DNA from: Tetradesmus obliquus
Lineage: Eukaryota > Chlorophyta > Chlorophyceae > Sphaeropleales > Scenedesmaceae
Assembly: GCA_030272155.1 (NCBI GenBank)
Contig: CP126205.1
Location: 2,344,501 to 2,408,500, forward strand
DNA length: 64,000 nt
Direction: 5' to 3'
Made by a program: the position numbers and the translations under genes. The notes beneath the pieces are model-generated. The model saw nothing but the letters and a program-made list of their open reading frames with translations. It was not told the DNA's origin and did not search any database. This document shows positions 1 through 10,679 of the stretch, one piece after another; position 1 is the first letter of the stretch, and every line of letters begins with the position of its first letter.

Positions 1-1215
1 CTGCTGCTGCTGCTGCTGCTGCTGCTGGGGTAGCTGCTGCTGGCGCTGGTGCTGAGCAGTGCTGCCGAATGATGCCGGCAGCCGGCGGCGGCCGCCGCTG
101 CCAGGAGCAGCAGCAGCAGCAGCAGCAGCGCCACTACCAGCAGCAGTGCCACCGCTAGCAGCGGCAGCAGCACCACTGCCAGAGTTTGATAGAGGAGCTG
201 CCAGCTCAGCAGCACTGCAGCCACCACCATGGCTGCTTACTGCTACAGCAACAGCAGCCGCAGCAGCAGCAGTGCCCCTGCTAGAGCCTGCCGCTGCACA
301 GTGTGCTGATTGCTGGCAGCCGCCGCTGTCAGCAGCCCCAGCAGCATTGGCAGTGGCAGCAGCAGGTATGTCCACACTGTGCAGCGTATGCACCGGCTGC
401 TGTAGCCGCTGGTGCTGCTCTGGCTGCACTGTTTGGGGGGTGGCAGCAGGGCCTGCTGCACTCCCAGCCTGCTGCTGCTGCTGTATGCTTACCGTGTACC
501 CCAGCGGCTGTGCCTGCTGCTGCTGCTGCTGTTGTATGCTTGCGCTCTGAACCAGCGGCTGTGCCTGCTGCTGCTGCTGCTGCTGCTGTTGTATGCTTGC
601 GCTTTGACCCAATGACCGCGCATGCTGCTGCTGCTGCTGCTGCCGCACCATTATGCCTACGCATGCACCAGCTGCCAGTCCCGGCGCTGCGACTGCTGCT
701 GCTGTTGGATCCACAGCCGGCTGTGCCTCTGTTTTGTGGCCCTGCTTGAAGCTGCAGTGCTTCTCCGGGTTACTGCTGCCCCAACCAGCACCAGAACCAC
801 AAACAGCTGCCTGGGCTATCACAGCTGTACTGCTGTTGTTATTGCAACTGCGCGTCCCTGGCCTGCCGCCGCCACTGCATCCTGAAACCCAGCCTCCACC
901 GCTAGCCGCAGCGCCAGCAGCATTGCCGCCTCTTGTGGCGCTGGCAGCAGCAGCACCGCCAGAGCCCCAGCTGGCCTGCCATGCAGCAGCAGCAGCAGCA
1001 GCAGCACTCCGACCAGCGCCAGAACCCCAGCTACCTTGGCATGCCTCAGCAGCAGTAGCAGCAGCAGCACCAGACACAGCACCGCCAGCGCCAGATGCTG
1101 CTGCCTCTGGAGCAGCATCTCCAGCTGCATGCTGCCTTGCTGCAGCTGCATTGCAGGCTAAGCCACTTCCTGAACCAGGTGTAGCTGCATAGGGTTGACC
1201 TAACTGCCGCTGCCG

Positions 1216-1257
<42 letters not shown>

Positions 1258-1839
1258 AGGCTCCCAGCGCTGGCAGCGCTGCTTGCCCTGGGTCTCAGGT
1301 GCTGAGTGTTGCCGCTTGAGGCTGCTGCTGCTGTTGCTGTGGCCACCTGAGAACCCACCCGCTGGTGCAGGTGCCGGCAGGCTACAAACTCGCTGCTGCT
1401 GCTGCTGCTGTTGGAGTTGCTGGCTGTGCAATGATGGGAGGACCCAGCTGGCATGCTGCTGCTGTTGACGATGATGTCTGCTGTGCACCTGCTGCTCCTG
1501 CTGATGCTGTTGCTGCTGCTGCTGCTGCTGCTGGCAGCTCTGCTTCTCTGGCTGTCCTGGCACTTGCTGCTGCATAGTGGCTTGCTGCTGCATCGCAGCC
1601 TGCCACTGATGCTGCAGTAGCCTCTGCCCAGCAGGCAACTGCTGCCATTGCTGCTGATGCCGCTGCTGCTGGTGTTGCTGCTGCTGCCGTGGGTCCTGCG
1701 GAAACTGGAGTTGCTGCTGCTGCTGCTGCTGCTGTTCCTGCAAGCTGCTGCAGGTGCTGGGCTGCACCTGGTGTGTGGAGTGGCTGCTTGCAGGCTGCCA
1801 GTTGGGTTGCTGAGCAGCATTATGGACAATTTGTTGGGC
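1..1839 (-). CDS. polyQ/Ala/Gly-rich protein, large exon, open at the left edge
   Basis: On the minus strand one frame is open for 613 codons, from position 1839 to the window edge, with no ATG needed. The first in-frame stop upstream is the TAG at 1842-1840, which is also the end of a TTTTAG splice acceptor, so this looks like an internal or terminal exon. The protein starts AQQIVHNAAQQPNWQPASS. It is Gln-rich to about residue 210, Ala/Gly/Ser-rich in the middle, and Gln-rich again near 490-660, where the unit SASIQQQQQQQAQPL occurs in three imperfect copies (the third reads YTVSIQQQQQ). The longest CAG run is about 1219-1257. No domain is recognisable; the composition resembles activation or scaffold regions of algal transcription or RNA-binding factors, which is only a guess. 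The absence of stops across 1.8 kb supports coding, but GC-rich CTG repeats also suppress stops in other frames. Confidence 0.6.
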
Positions 1840-1842
1840 CTA

Positions 1843-2538
1843 AAACACCGTCCACGTAGCAGAAGGAACAGGGTATGCACACGCCAACGTCAGTGAACAA
1901 GTTGTCCAGCGAACACGTTTGGTAAGAGGCACAAGTACTGGTTGGCACGCCTTGATCAAGGTCAACCCCTCAACACAAGCGTGATGCATGCTTGGTGCGG
2001 CGCACTGACTCTGTGCACTGAATATTGCGCACTAAGTAGGAGTTTCTGTAGTACACCACCATGGTGACCTCTTCTAAGGTCATGGAGTTGTTCACACATC
2101 GCCTGGGCACCAGCAGCACAGCAGCAGCAAAATCACCTGCTGCAGCTTATGCCCTGGCCCAGCCAGCCGCTCCGCTTGGTCTAGTATGCCTTCAAGTGCC
2201 AAAAACTCTTCTTCGTCCACTTCAATCGTCTCTATCGAATTCATTGGGTGCATCTGAGCTACTCAATGCTGTGCATGCTATGAATTGATGTGCGCTCGAG
2301 GGACAATCACACTCAGCGTTTCAATTCAAATCTTGGATCCGTGAAGCTGCAGCCCTTCATCACTGGACAATCTGACAGGTCAGCTTGAAAAGTACCACAT
2401 GTCATGCACATGTACTATTTGCCCACGACACGCTTTTCTGACTTGCCAACATGCGGTGAATGCTTACTACGTATTATGTTGTGCTTTGTGCACTTTACGT
2501 GCTGCCTCTTCCGCACCCACGAGTGACCGGCCGGCCCA
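1843..2538. other. no recognisable gene
   Basis: Sequence upstream (minus-strand sense) of the polyQ exon. It has lower CTG density and ordinary base composition. It may be intron or 5' flank of the leftmost gene. I see no exon with good splice sites on either strand. Confidence 0.4.
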
Positions 2539-2747
2539 CTAGAATTCAAGTACCGGATTCGGGCTGACAAATAAAACTATTGTTTTTGCGTTACAACGTT
2601 GTAGCGACTCAAGCAGCTTTTGCGCTGCCTGGCGCACGTCGATGGCATGGATGCTGTAGTGGGAGCCTGATGCCTGGCAGCCAGTCACTGTGAGTCCTCC
2701 AGATCCCTGCTGCAGCAATTCAACCTCCACATAGCATTCAGGTTGCT
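2539..2747 (-). CDS. possible terminal exon of an unrecognised gene
   Basis: After a TTTAACAG acceptor ending at 2748, the minus strand reads 68 codons and stops at 2539-2541. It contains VTGCQASGSHYSIHAIDVRQ followed by an amphipathic helix-like AAQKLLESLQRC. The residue mix is protein-like and lacks the low-complexity bias of nearby frames. I could not find a convincing upstream exon between 2750 and the carrier start at 2954, so it could equally be a remnant or chance. No family recognised. Confidence 0.25.
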
Positions 2748-2953
2748 GTTAAATACACCTTTAAAGGTCTTGTTTATGCACAGCCGTTGACCACTTTGCC
2801 AACAAGCCCATGCTTGCTGCATCAGCAAGACCTTTCACTCGCCACTGATGGAGCTGCAGCTGCATCTGGCTTCTTGGCCCCGTAGGTGTGACCTGCCTGC
2901 CAGCCTGTCTCACACGTTAATTAGCAGCGTAACAAGCAGCATCCAGGCAGCTC

Positions 2954-5586
2954 ATGAACATCAATATGCTGGGAGGGCCTGGCAGTTGGAGCCTGCGGCT
3001 AGCCAGTAGTGTGTCAGCACGGCATGCCGTGGTTGCCACAGCAGCAGCAGCTGTCGGCAGTGTGGCGTACGTGCGCACATGGCACCCGAAGACCATACCA
3101 CTGAAGGACCCCTCAAAGCAGAAGTGAGTTCAGCAGCTGGTGCTGGCATGGCGGCACACATGTCTTTGAGCGGTCATTATACCACGCAGCATACACATCA
3201 CCGTCAAAGGGTGCTGTGTTGCTCAGGTTATAGCAATGTTCAGTGCTTAAATTAGCCCAACACCGGCAGGTTGAACAGTTTAATATGCAATTTCTTGTTC
3301 TTTATGCTACTGCACGAGCGCCAGGTGCATGCAAATTTTGGTTGCACTGAGCTTCATCGGCCATACTGCCGCCATGAGGATGCATCAGTACATGCACCTA
3401 GTGCACACACAGTGACGCAACTGCGCCACCTTTGCTGCTACCGCTGCTGCTGTTTCTGCTGCCGCAGCCTTGTGCTAGACCGGCCTCTCATGGAGGCCAT
3501 GTGTGGGGCAATTGGCGAGGTGGCTCAGATCTGTGTCATGTACCCGCTGGAGACAATCAAGGTGCGGCGCTCATGCAGCATGTCATTTTTGAGCTTCGTT
3601 TGCAAGCTTATGAGGAAATTTGCTGCATCCGGCGTGACAAGACCAGCACCTTTGCACAGCGGCCTGCAACAGCTGTGTGTTGCATCTGGGTGCATCAGGA
3701 AGGATGAGTCTAATATATAGGTAATAGTGAACATAAGCATCTGGAAAATAGGCCTCTGTCAGGACAAACCGCTCTAGCTCAGCAATATACATGCAGGCTG
3801 CTTCTGCTTACTGGCATCACCCCAGTACAACTGCATTCCTTCCCCCCTGGATTACCATTGGCTCAGCAGATGAATAGCTCCTCTGTGTGTTGATTTGCCT
3901 GTGGCCGCAGGTCCGGTGCCAGTCAGACGGCATCGCAGCAGCAACAGTGCTGCAGCAGCTGCTGGCCAAAGGCGCGCCCTCAGCAGCACGCGTGCTGTAT
4001 GCAGGCTTTCTGTCAGCAGCCCTCAGTTCGATACTCGTTGGCAGCGTCCACTACGCGTCTTTTTGCATCAGCAAGCGCATGGCGCTGCAGGCGGCTGGCA
4101 GCAACGGCAGCAGCAGTGACGCCAACTTGCTGGCTGCAACAGTAGGCGCGCTGGCGACTGCACTGGTTGAGTCGCCAGTGGAGATGTTTAGGCACCAGGC
4201 ACAGGCGGGCGTTGGCAATGGCAACTTTTTGAGTGAAATGGTCACCAGCATGCAGAAACATGTGAGTGCCACCAAGCAGCGCTCAAGGGAGGCAACTTCA
4301 AGTAGGAATGCAGTTTGGATGTAGAGCAGAGCTAAAGCAGCAAAGTCAAAGCAGACGCGTGAACACACAGCAGTGCGGCAGCTGCTGAACAGAAGCACCT
4401 AGCATGAGCACCACATGGCAAAGCAGGCAGCAGCCATGCAGCAGGTGTGTACTTGGAAGCAGCTGGAGCTTGTAGCATCTGCATGCAGTTCACCCATGTT
4501 TGCTTGCTTTGCCAGCATCACAAGCACCTGCTGTGTGTGCTGCATGACACTAACACTAACTAACACTACTGTTGTGCTGCTTGCAGGGCCCTGGAGCGCT
4601 GTACTGGGGCTTTGTGCCGTTCCTGATAGAGTCCTTCCCGTATGACATAACGGAGCTGGGCACGTACAGCCAGCTGCACGACATGCGGGAGGAGGCGCTG
4701 AGGAAAAGCAGCCCGGGCAGCAAATGGATGGCGCAGGTGCCAGAGCAGGTGCGCATTGTTGTGTCTGTTTGCATGTCTGTTATGCTAGCAAGCCTTGTGT
4801 GGTGTTGGTTAGGCTGGACCAATCAGAGGCAGCGCAGCAAGTGCCAGAGCAGGTGCGTGGGCATGCGCAAGCGTGGGCTGTGAATGTTTCTCTGGTGGCT
4901 GTGTGAGCAATCATGCTTGTGTGGGGTGCTAGCGTTGGAAGCTGGCACTGTGGCTTGCTGTGGTTGGGCTGGTTCACAAGAGATGCGGCTTGGAGAGAGG
5001 CCCACCAGCAGCAATCTGTGGCACACATTGGCCCGGCAGTCAAATATAAACAGGCTGCTGACCTGCCGCCTTTTCCTGCCCAGGCGTGGGACATAGGCAT
5101 AGGCGCAGCAGCAGGAGTGGCATCGGTGCTGGTCAGCATGCCGTTTGACGTGATCAAGACCTACATGCAGACGCATTGCGCGGAGGCCGCAGCAGCAGGC
5201 GCTGGCGGACAGCTGGCAGCTTTCTTTGCGACAGGTGCGGCTTTGATGACCCTGCTGTTTAATCAGGCACCTGTGTCTTGCATGCGTATAAATGTGTCAG
5301 CATGAGTTGAGCTGGATTCGGCGCCACCTGATGTGTGTGAGCTCGTGCTGCAACAGTACATTCAAACTGGCGTTTCCATATGCACAATCTCTTCTCGTCC
5401 TGCCTCACCTTGTGTGCATGTCCTCTTTGCCGTCCTGCAGGCAGCAGAATGGTAGCCGCAGGCGGCCCCGGTGCGCTGTTTGTTGGGCTGGTGCCGCGGC
5501 TGGTGCAGCAGGTGCCCAGCACCACCATCTGCTGGTGGGCCATTGAGCAGGCGCGTGACATGCTGGAGCCTTACACCAAGCCCTAG
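2954..5586 (+). CDS. mitochondrial carrier family (SLC25) protein
   Basis: Six exons in phase: 2954-3123, 3468-3561, 3911-4261, 4587-4748, 5084-5234, 5441-5586; 357 residues, normal for the family. Carriers of this type move metabolites across the inner mitochondrial membrane through a three-fold repeat. The signature P-x-[DE]-x-x-[KR] is seen as YPLETIK (residues 82-88), SPVEMFR (176-182) and MPFDVIK (278-284), one per repeat, each after a Gly/Ala-rich helix. The N-terminus is short and Ala-rich with a basic patch before DPSKQ. The segment LYWGFVPFLIESFPYD after repeat 2 is characteristic but I cannot assign a substrate. The start is the first ATG before an exon ending in a GTGAGT donor. The 3' end of exon 4 is echoed in the following intron and the tail of the last exon is repeated three times after the stop. 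Confidence 0.88.
4830..4866 (+). repeat. echo of carrier exon 4 donor end
   Basis: The end of exon 4 (GCGCAGGTGCCAGAGCAG followed by GTGCGC, 4731-4754) recurs here as a near copy with its GTGCGT donor, about 100 bp into the intron. Direct orientation. Confidence 0.6.
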
Positions 5587-5639
5587 GGGGTTCGGCGCTT
5601 GCAGGAAAGGGTGCCTGCTTGCAGGATAGCAGTGGCTCA

Positions 5640-5980
5640 CCAGCACCATCTGCTGGTGGGCTAATGCGCAGGCTCGTGACATGCTGGAGCCCTTCACCAA
5701 GCCCTGAGGCTTGCAGGAAAGTGCCCTGCTGCGGCTGGGTGTCCCGGCTGGTGCAGCAGGTGCCCAGCACTGGCATTTCTGGCGATTAGGCGTTGAGCAG
5801 GCGCGTGACATGCTGGAGCCCTACACCAAGCCCTAGGGCGGGCTAGATGCTTGCAGGAAATTGCCCTGCGGCGGCTGCCGGCTTGCAGGAACATAGTGAT
5901 CTAGCAGCACCATTTGCTGGTGGGCCATTGAGCAGGCAGCAAACATGTTGGAGGCCTCCACTGAGCTTCAGGGCCCTAGA
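5640..5980 (+). repeat. three decayed copies of the carrier last-exon tail
   Basis: The last 60-100 bp of the carrier gene, encoding the motif EQARDMLEPYTKP and stop, recurs at about 5640-5707, 5734-5836 and 5903-5979. The first two copies keep the RDMLEP(F/Y)TKP-stop frame. The third is more diverged (EQAANMLEAST). All are direct repeats in the 3' flank, at a spacing of roughly 120-140 bp. Confidence 0.85.
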
Positions 5981-7285
5981 CACTTGCAGCAGACTGCCCT
6001 GCAGCAGCTGCCTGCTTGCAGGAACGCAGTTGCGGCTGGCGCGGGTGCTGATTGTTGCAGGATGCATGATTTGTGCAGCGGTTGCACATATCGCAGTGCA
6101 GCCATCATGCTGACAAGGGTCGTTTTCAAGATTTGCTGCATCTCTGCCTCTGCTGCAGCCCAGAACCATTGTTCAGCATAAGCAGCGTAGCATCAGCAGC
6201 GTGGCATGGATTGGCTATTGGAGCGGCAGTTGCTGCAGCTCGCGTGACTAATTGGTCAATGAATCAGCTGCACTGCGGCTGCTGGCTTGGGACTTTTTAT
6301 CTAGCTGGGAGATATTGTTGTGCACGAATGTGCCGGTCAGGGTACTGCCAGCTTGCACCTTCCTGTAAAGGTCTCGTCCAGTGCTGGCTCAACCCCTCTG
6401 ACAAATGCATAGGTCGTAGTTTAGTGCAGGTGGAAGGTGCAGCAGCATGATTGGTTCAACTTTGGGTGCTGTTTTACATCAGGGGTTTGCACATGAGGAC
6501 GGGTGGTTTGTGTTCATGCTGCCTCAACATTGGTCACCACTGCTGTACAGTGCCGCTGCTTCTGATGACTAGCGGCCTAATGCAGCAACCAAGAGTATGG
6601 CAGAGCTGGCAGCCGTGGCTTTGCAGCAGCGGTGATGGGGACCCCTGAAAATAGAGGTTGTAAGGCCGTCTTACGCATCAATGCGTAGGCATCGCAAGCC
6701 GTGTGTGATGCCTACAAGCAGCAGCTGTGAGTGCTGCTGTGTTTGTGTGGCGTGGTGGGCGTCCTTCTACCACCTAACAGCGGCGTGGTTTCGGGCACTG
6801 AGAAAGTGCCAGGTTGCAAGTTGTTAGCTGCTGTGGCTGAGTTTGAACTCGCACATGGTCAACATGTCACAAGACTAGCTGTTATTGCTGATTCAGAGCC
6901 AGCCGGGGGAAAACAACTTACAAGGAAAACACCAACGGACTACATGACTGCCGCTACAACTGAACCTGTATCATCGTTCAAGCAGGTAGCAGGTGAAAAC
7001 CAAGAAAATTCATCCAAACCAGGTATGAGGCCTCATCTCGTCATCAAATAAGGATCATCCCCGACGCACAAGCAGCGCTCTATCTCTGACAGGAGAGAGC
7101 TGCAGCTGCTACAGGTTGCACACCTGCATCTGCAGGGCTACCTTAGTAGCATTCAACGATTTCATCGCCCACCATGCCTCTAAAAAAAAACATGCCATCA
7201 GCCGCAGCTGGCAGAGAACCAACTCAATGGCAACAGAGGAGTAATTTCATTTGCAGAGGCCTGGCACGAGCTGTCACTTTCTTTT
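5981..7285. other. no recognisable gene; 3' flanks of two convergent genes
   Basis: This lies between the carrier (+) and the GT49 gene (-), so both 3' ends face it. A TGTAA, the usual chlorophyte polyadenylation signal, occurs near 6364 on the plus strand and near 6922-6918 on the minus strand. No coding exon, tRNA or element was identified. Confidence 0.4.
6918..6922 (-). terminator. candidate TGTAA poly(A) signal of the GT49 gene
   Basis: TTACA on the plus strand is TGTAA on the minus strand, 364 nt past the GT49 stop. TGTAA is the known polyadenylation signal of green algae. A five-base match is weak evidence alone. Confidence 0.3.
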
Positions 7286-8403
7286 TCACTTTTCACATGA
7301 CATTGCCAGCTCAGCAGCCAGCCGCTGCTTGAACTGCTCGTAGACCTGGCTGATCATGGCCAAGTGCGCGTCATCAGTTGCTGTGCCTGGCACAGGCCGC
7401 CAGCTGCTGCTGCGCTTGTGGGGAGCTGTGACCATGAACGCATCCGACAACACCTGCAGCAGCAAAATGCGTTCTGATAGAGTGAGGCCCACGACCAACG
7501 AATGCTGGGGTGCAAACGCAAACGGCAATACTGACCTGCAGACACGCCTCTACCGCAGCCATGCACACTCAGTCCGGCATAGCGCCGGCAGGGCAGAGAA
7601 TGTCAATGGCATGGCCAACACAAGGCGCCTTGCCTATTAGGCAGCTGCAGAGCCCATGTCCTGCAGACACACAACTTCTCGTAATTCCTCTACTTGCTTA
7701 AACCCATGTAATGATCCCATGAGTCCTTTTTCATTGGTATCCTGCCATCCACCTGGAAGCTGTCGCCAAGCTGCTTGCAGTGCCAGGCATGCTGCGCTTT
7801 GTTCAGGCCATGCTGTGCAGGCATATATAATGTCATCACAAGCACAACATGCCCGCTGTTCTGTGTCCTGCCTATGCTCATTCAATTATTTTCAGATTTG
7901 TAAAAGCAAGCCCACCTGAAAGCTGTAGCCGAGCTGTGCACAGTGCCAGGCATGCTGCACCTTGTTCAGGCCATAGCCCCGAAAGGCCTCATCATACAGC
8001 GGCAGCTGGCCCTTTACTGCCACACCCTGCGGCTCGAAATACTCACAGTACTTCAAAGCATATGCCTGCCCACATGCTGCTGTAACATCTGCTGCATCAA
8101 CTGCTGCTGCTGTGGTTCCGGCACCGCCTGCTGCAACACCTGCTGCGCCAGTGCTTGACACTGCTGCTGCTGCTGCTGCTGCTGATTCAGGCGCGCTTGA
8201 ACCTAAAGCACTTAAAGCCAGCCATGCAGCAACATTGATAGGCTGCCTCTCAGGTGGAAAAGCCCCACAGTGGAAAGGCTGCACTGTCCCAGCTGCGAGT
8301 GCAGCTGCCAGCTGCTGCTTATTCCTGGGCACTGCAGCAGGCTGGCTGTCAGGCAGCTCCTGCTGCAGCACCAGCTGGAAGACAGGAAGCACGAGCATGA
8401 CTG

Positions 8404-8436
<33 letters not shown>

Positions 8437-9089
8437 TGTCTGGCTGCAGCAGCTGCAGCGCCCAGGGCTGCAGCAGCATCTCCTGCAAGCCTTCACCAAA
8501 AATGAAGTCTCCGTCTGCACACAGCACCAGCGGGGTGGCTGCCTGACTCAATGCTAGGTTGCGCAGCGCATTGATGGGGTACAGCTGATCATAGCTGGGC
8601 AGGTATGAAGCTGTGGGGTCCAGCAGGGGGTGCTCTGCTGCAGTGACGCCTGCAGCAGCAGCAGCAGCAGCAGCAGTGGCAGCGCCATCAGCATTCCAAT
8701 ATGAGGACATGTGCATTGGTTGAGTACAGCTGGTCATAGCTGGGCAGGTATGAAGCTGTGGGGTCCAGCAGGGGGTGCTCTGCTGCAGTGACGCCTGCAG
8801 CAGCAGCAGCAGCAGCAGCAGCAGTGGCAGCGCCATCAGCATTCCAATATGAGGATATGTGCATTGGTTGAGTACAGCTGGTCATAGCTGGGCAGGTATG
8901 TGGCTGTGGGGTCCGGCAGGGGGTGCTCTGCTGCAGTGACGCCTGCAGCAGCAGCAGCAGCAGCAGCAGTGGCAGCGCCATCAGCATTCCAATATGAGGA
9001 TATGTGCATTGGTTGAGTACAGCTGGTCATAGCTGGGCAGGTATGAAGCTGTGGGGTCCAGCAGGGGGTGCTCTGCTGCAGTGACGCCT

Positions 9090-9133
<44 letters not shown>

Positions 9134-9386
9134 GGCAGCGCCATCAGCATTCCAATATGAGGATATGTGCATTGATTGGGTACAGCTGGTCATAGCTGGG
9201 CAGGTACGTGGCTGTGGGGTCCAGCAGAGGGTGCTGTGCCGCAGTGATGCCTGCAGCACAGCAGCAGCAGCAGAAGCAGCATCAGATTATAAGGATATGT
9301 GCATTGATAGGGTACAGCTGGTCGTAGCTGGGCTGGTATGTGGCTGTGGGGTCCAGCAGGGGGTGCTCTGCTGCAGTGACGCCTGC

Positions 9387-9455
<69 letters not shown>

Positions 9456-10235
9456 TAAGCAAGTTTCAGCACCCGGCCAAGCCGCTGGAAGTGTAGCAGT
9501 AGGCCTCCAAGGGGGCTGGTCTTGCAGACTGCTAGGAGCCTTGTACTGCTTTTGGGACAGCTGCACAGTTGGCCCAACTGACAATCGCAGCATGCATCAG
9601 GACCACTGCTGCCTGTTGCAGCAGCGGCACTGCTAAACAGCTGCTGCAGCAGCAGCAAATGCTGGTTTTTGACAGCCCCGACGTTCACCAAACACTTCTG
9701 CTGTGTCAGCTCACCCGCCTGCTGCAATGCTGCAGCACCTTCCCTTGCATATTGCTGCGCAAACAGCACTGACACCTGCAGTGGCTGCTGAGGGTGGCTT
9801 CTCACATACTTCTCAGCTAGCTGGCATGCTAGCTGTATGCCTGCCTCTGCTGCTGCGCTGCCGTAGGGTGCTGGGATGTAGACTGCAACTGACAGGGGCC
9901 CTCCCCATGATGCTGCTTGCTGTGCCCAGCGGGGCCACCTGCATGATTGCAATCAGTTGCAGGGCACTCAAAAAGGCATAAACAGACACACAAAATGCGT
10001 GAAAGCGCATGCAGGTGCACGGCTCATGGCAGTGGCGAGCTGTGTCAGGTGGAGAAGAGCATATGGGGTGCCACAGCCAGCTGCTGGTTGCCAAGGGTCA
10101 ACTGAATAGATGCTCACCTGTCCAAGCTTAGCTGTGAGCAAAGTGTGCAGTTGTGTTTGATTGGGTTGATCTGCGCTGCGCTGCGGTAGACTCCTGCCCG
10201 TGTCTGAAAAGGTATGGGTGCAGGACAGGGCTGTG

Positions 10236-10272
<37 letters not shown>

Positions 10273-10359
10273 GTGGTTGTTGCAGCAGGAGACCACTGCA
10301 GCTCTACATCGAGGCCTGCTGGCCAGTGTGTTTGTTGGTGATAACGACTTCATGCGCAT
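7286..10359 (-). CDS. GT49 (LARGE/B4GAT1-like) glycosyltransferase
   Basis: Four exons in phase: 10359-10118, 9938-9715, 8649-7916, 7453-7286; 455 residues. It matches the GT49 fold in order: CSQLSLDRWPRWAQQAASW then GGPLSVAVYIP, the block LYPINALRNLAL (179-190), the metal-binding DxD as DGD (201-203) in VLCADGDFIFG, an Asn/Trp-containing INVAAWLALS block, EYFEPQGVAVKG, DEAFRGYGLNKVQHAW, and a last exon VLSDAFMVTAPHK. GT49 enzymes are Golgi transferases; LARGE adds xylose-glucuronate and B4GAT1 adds glucuronate. The algal acceptor is unknown. The start is ATG 10359, with an in-frame TAA four codons upstream. Oddly, I see no N-terminal membrane anchor, only a polyQ stretch, so an upstream exon is possible. 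Exon 3 is preceded by five upstream copies of its own start, and its end is echoed in the last intron. Confidence 0.85.
7745..7810 (-). repeat. echo of GT49 exon 3 donor end
   Basis: The end of exon 3 (GLNKVQHAWHCAQLGYSFQ, about 7909-7972) recurs in the last intron as GLNKAQHAWHCKQLGDSFQ followed by a GTGGAT pseudo-donor. Direct orientation, with about 10 differences. Confidence 0.8.
8574..9465 (-). repeat. six-unit tandem array built from GT49 exon 3 start and its CTG acceptor tract
   Basis: Units of about 130-160 bp begin near 8579, 8722, 8870, 9017, 9178 and 9310. Each contains, in minus sense, a (CTG)n tract ending CAG, then GVTAAEHPLLDPTASYLPSYDQLY or a variant. Only the unit nearest 8574-8649 continues into the true exon. 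The other five run into CATATCCTCATATTGGAATGC and the next CTG tract. CTG tract length varies from about 4 to 17 triplets. All five upstream units keep an AG acceptor and 27-30 in-frame codons, so each could be a decoy acceptor. Confidence 0.92.
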
Positions 10360-10679
10360 GGTGAGGTTTTACGAACGATGTGCTTGGCTGTTCGGCCTGA
10401 AGTTCAGCCGTGAGTCACACAACCCTACCTTGACAGAGCCCTGGCGTCATGAACAAGCATGCCGCTGGGGTCTCCGATCCTTCCAGGCCTGGTTTGGCAA
10501 TGTTTCACGTGTCCAAGGTCTATTTCTGGCGCCCTTTGCATGGTTGCAGCACCCGCGCATGTTCCGTTCTGAAGTCAACATCGCTGCTTACGTAGCTTGC
10601 TCCTTAGCTGATCCGATCCGTCTCTGTCTGTAGCTGCTTCTCACCTAGAAAGCCTTACTTCGAGATTATAAGCACCGCC
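10360..10679. promoter_or_regulatory. 320-bp divergent spacer between GT49 and mTERF-like starts
   Basis: The GT49 ATG (minus, 10359) and the mTERF-like ATG (plus, 10680) face away from each other across this segment. It must hold both 5' UTRs and probably a shared promoter. No TATA box or known motif was recognised. Confidence 0.45.

Noticed and set aside
59-1192. Plus-strand Ala/Leu/Cys-rich frames in the CTG-rich left end
   Set aside because: CTG repeats keep all frames open. The minus frame is continuous for 613 codons with a good acceptor and is preferred.
8574-9465. CRISPR-like regular array
   Set aside because: Units are 130-160 bp, eukaryotic, made of exon and CTG tract, with no short unique spacers.
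10214-10633. Plus-strand frame of 139 codons over the GT49 first exon and divergent spacer
   Set aside because: Its first part is the antisense of the polyQ tract (polyCys), and it conflicts with the well-supported GT49 exon 1 on the other strand.
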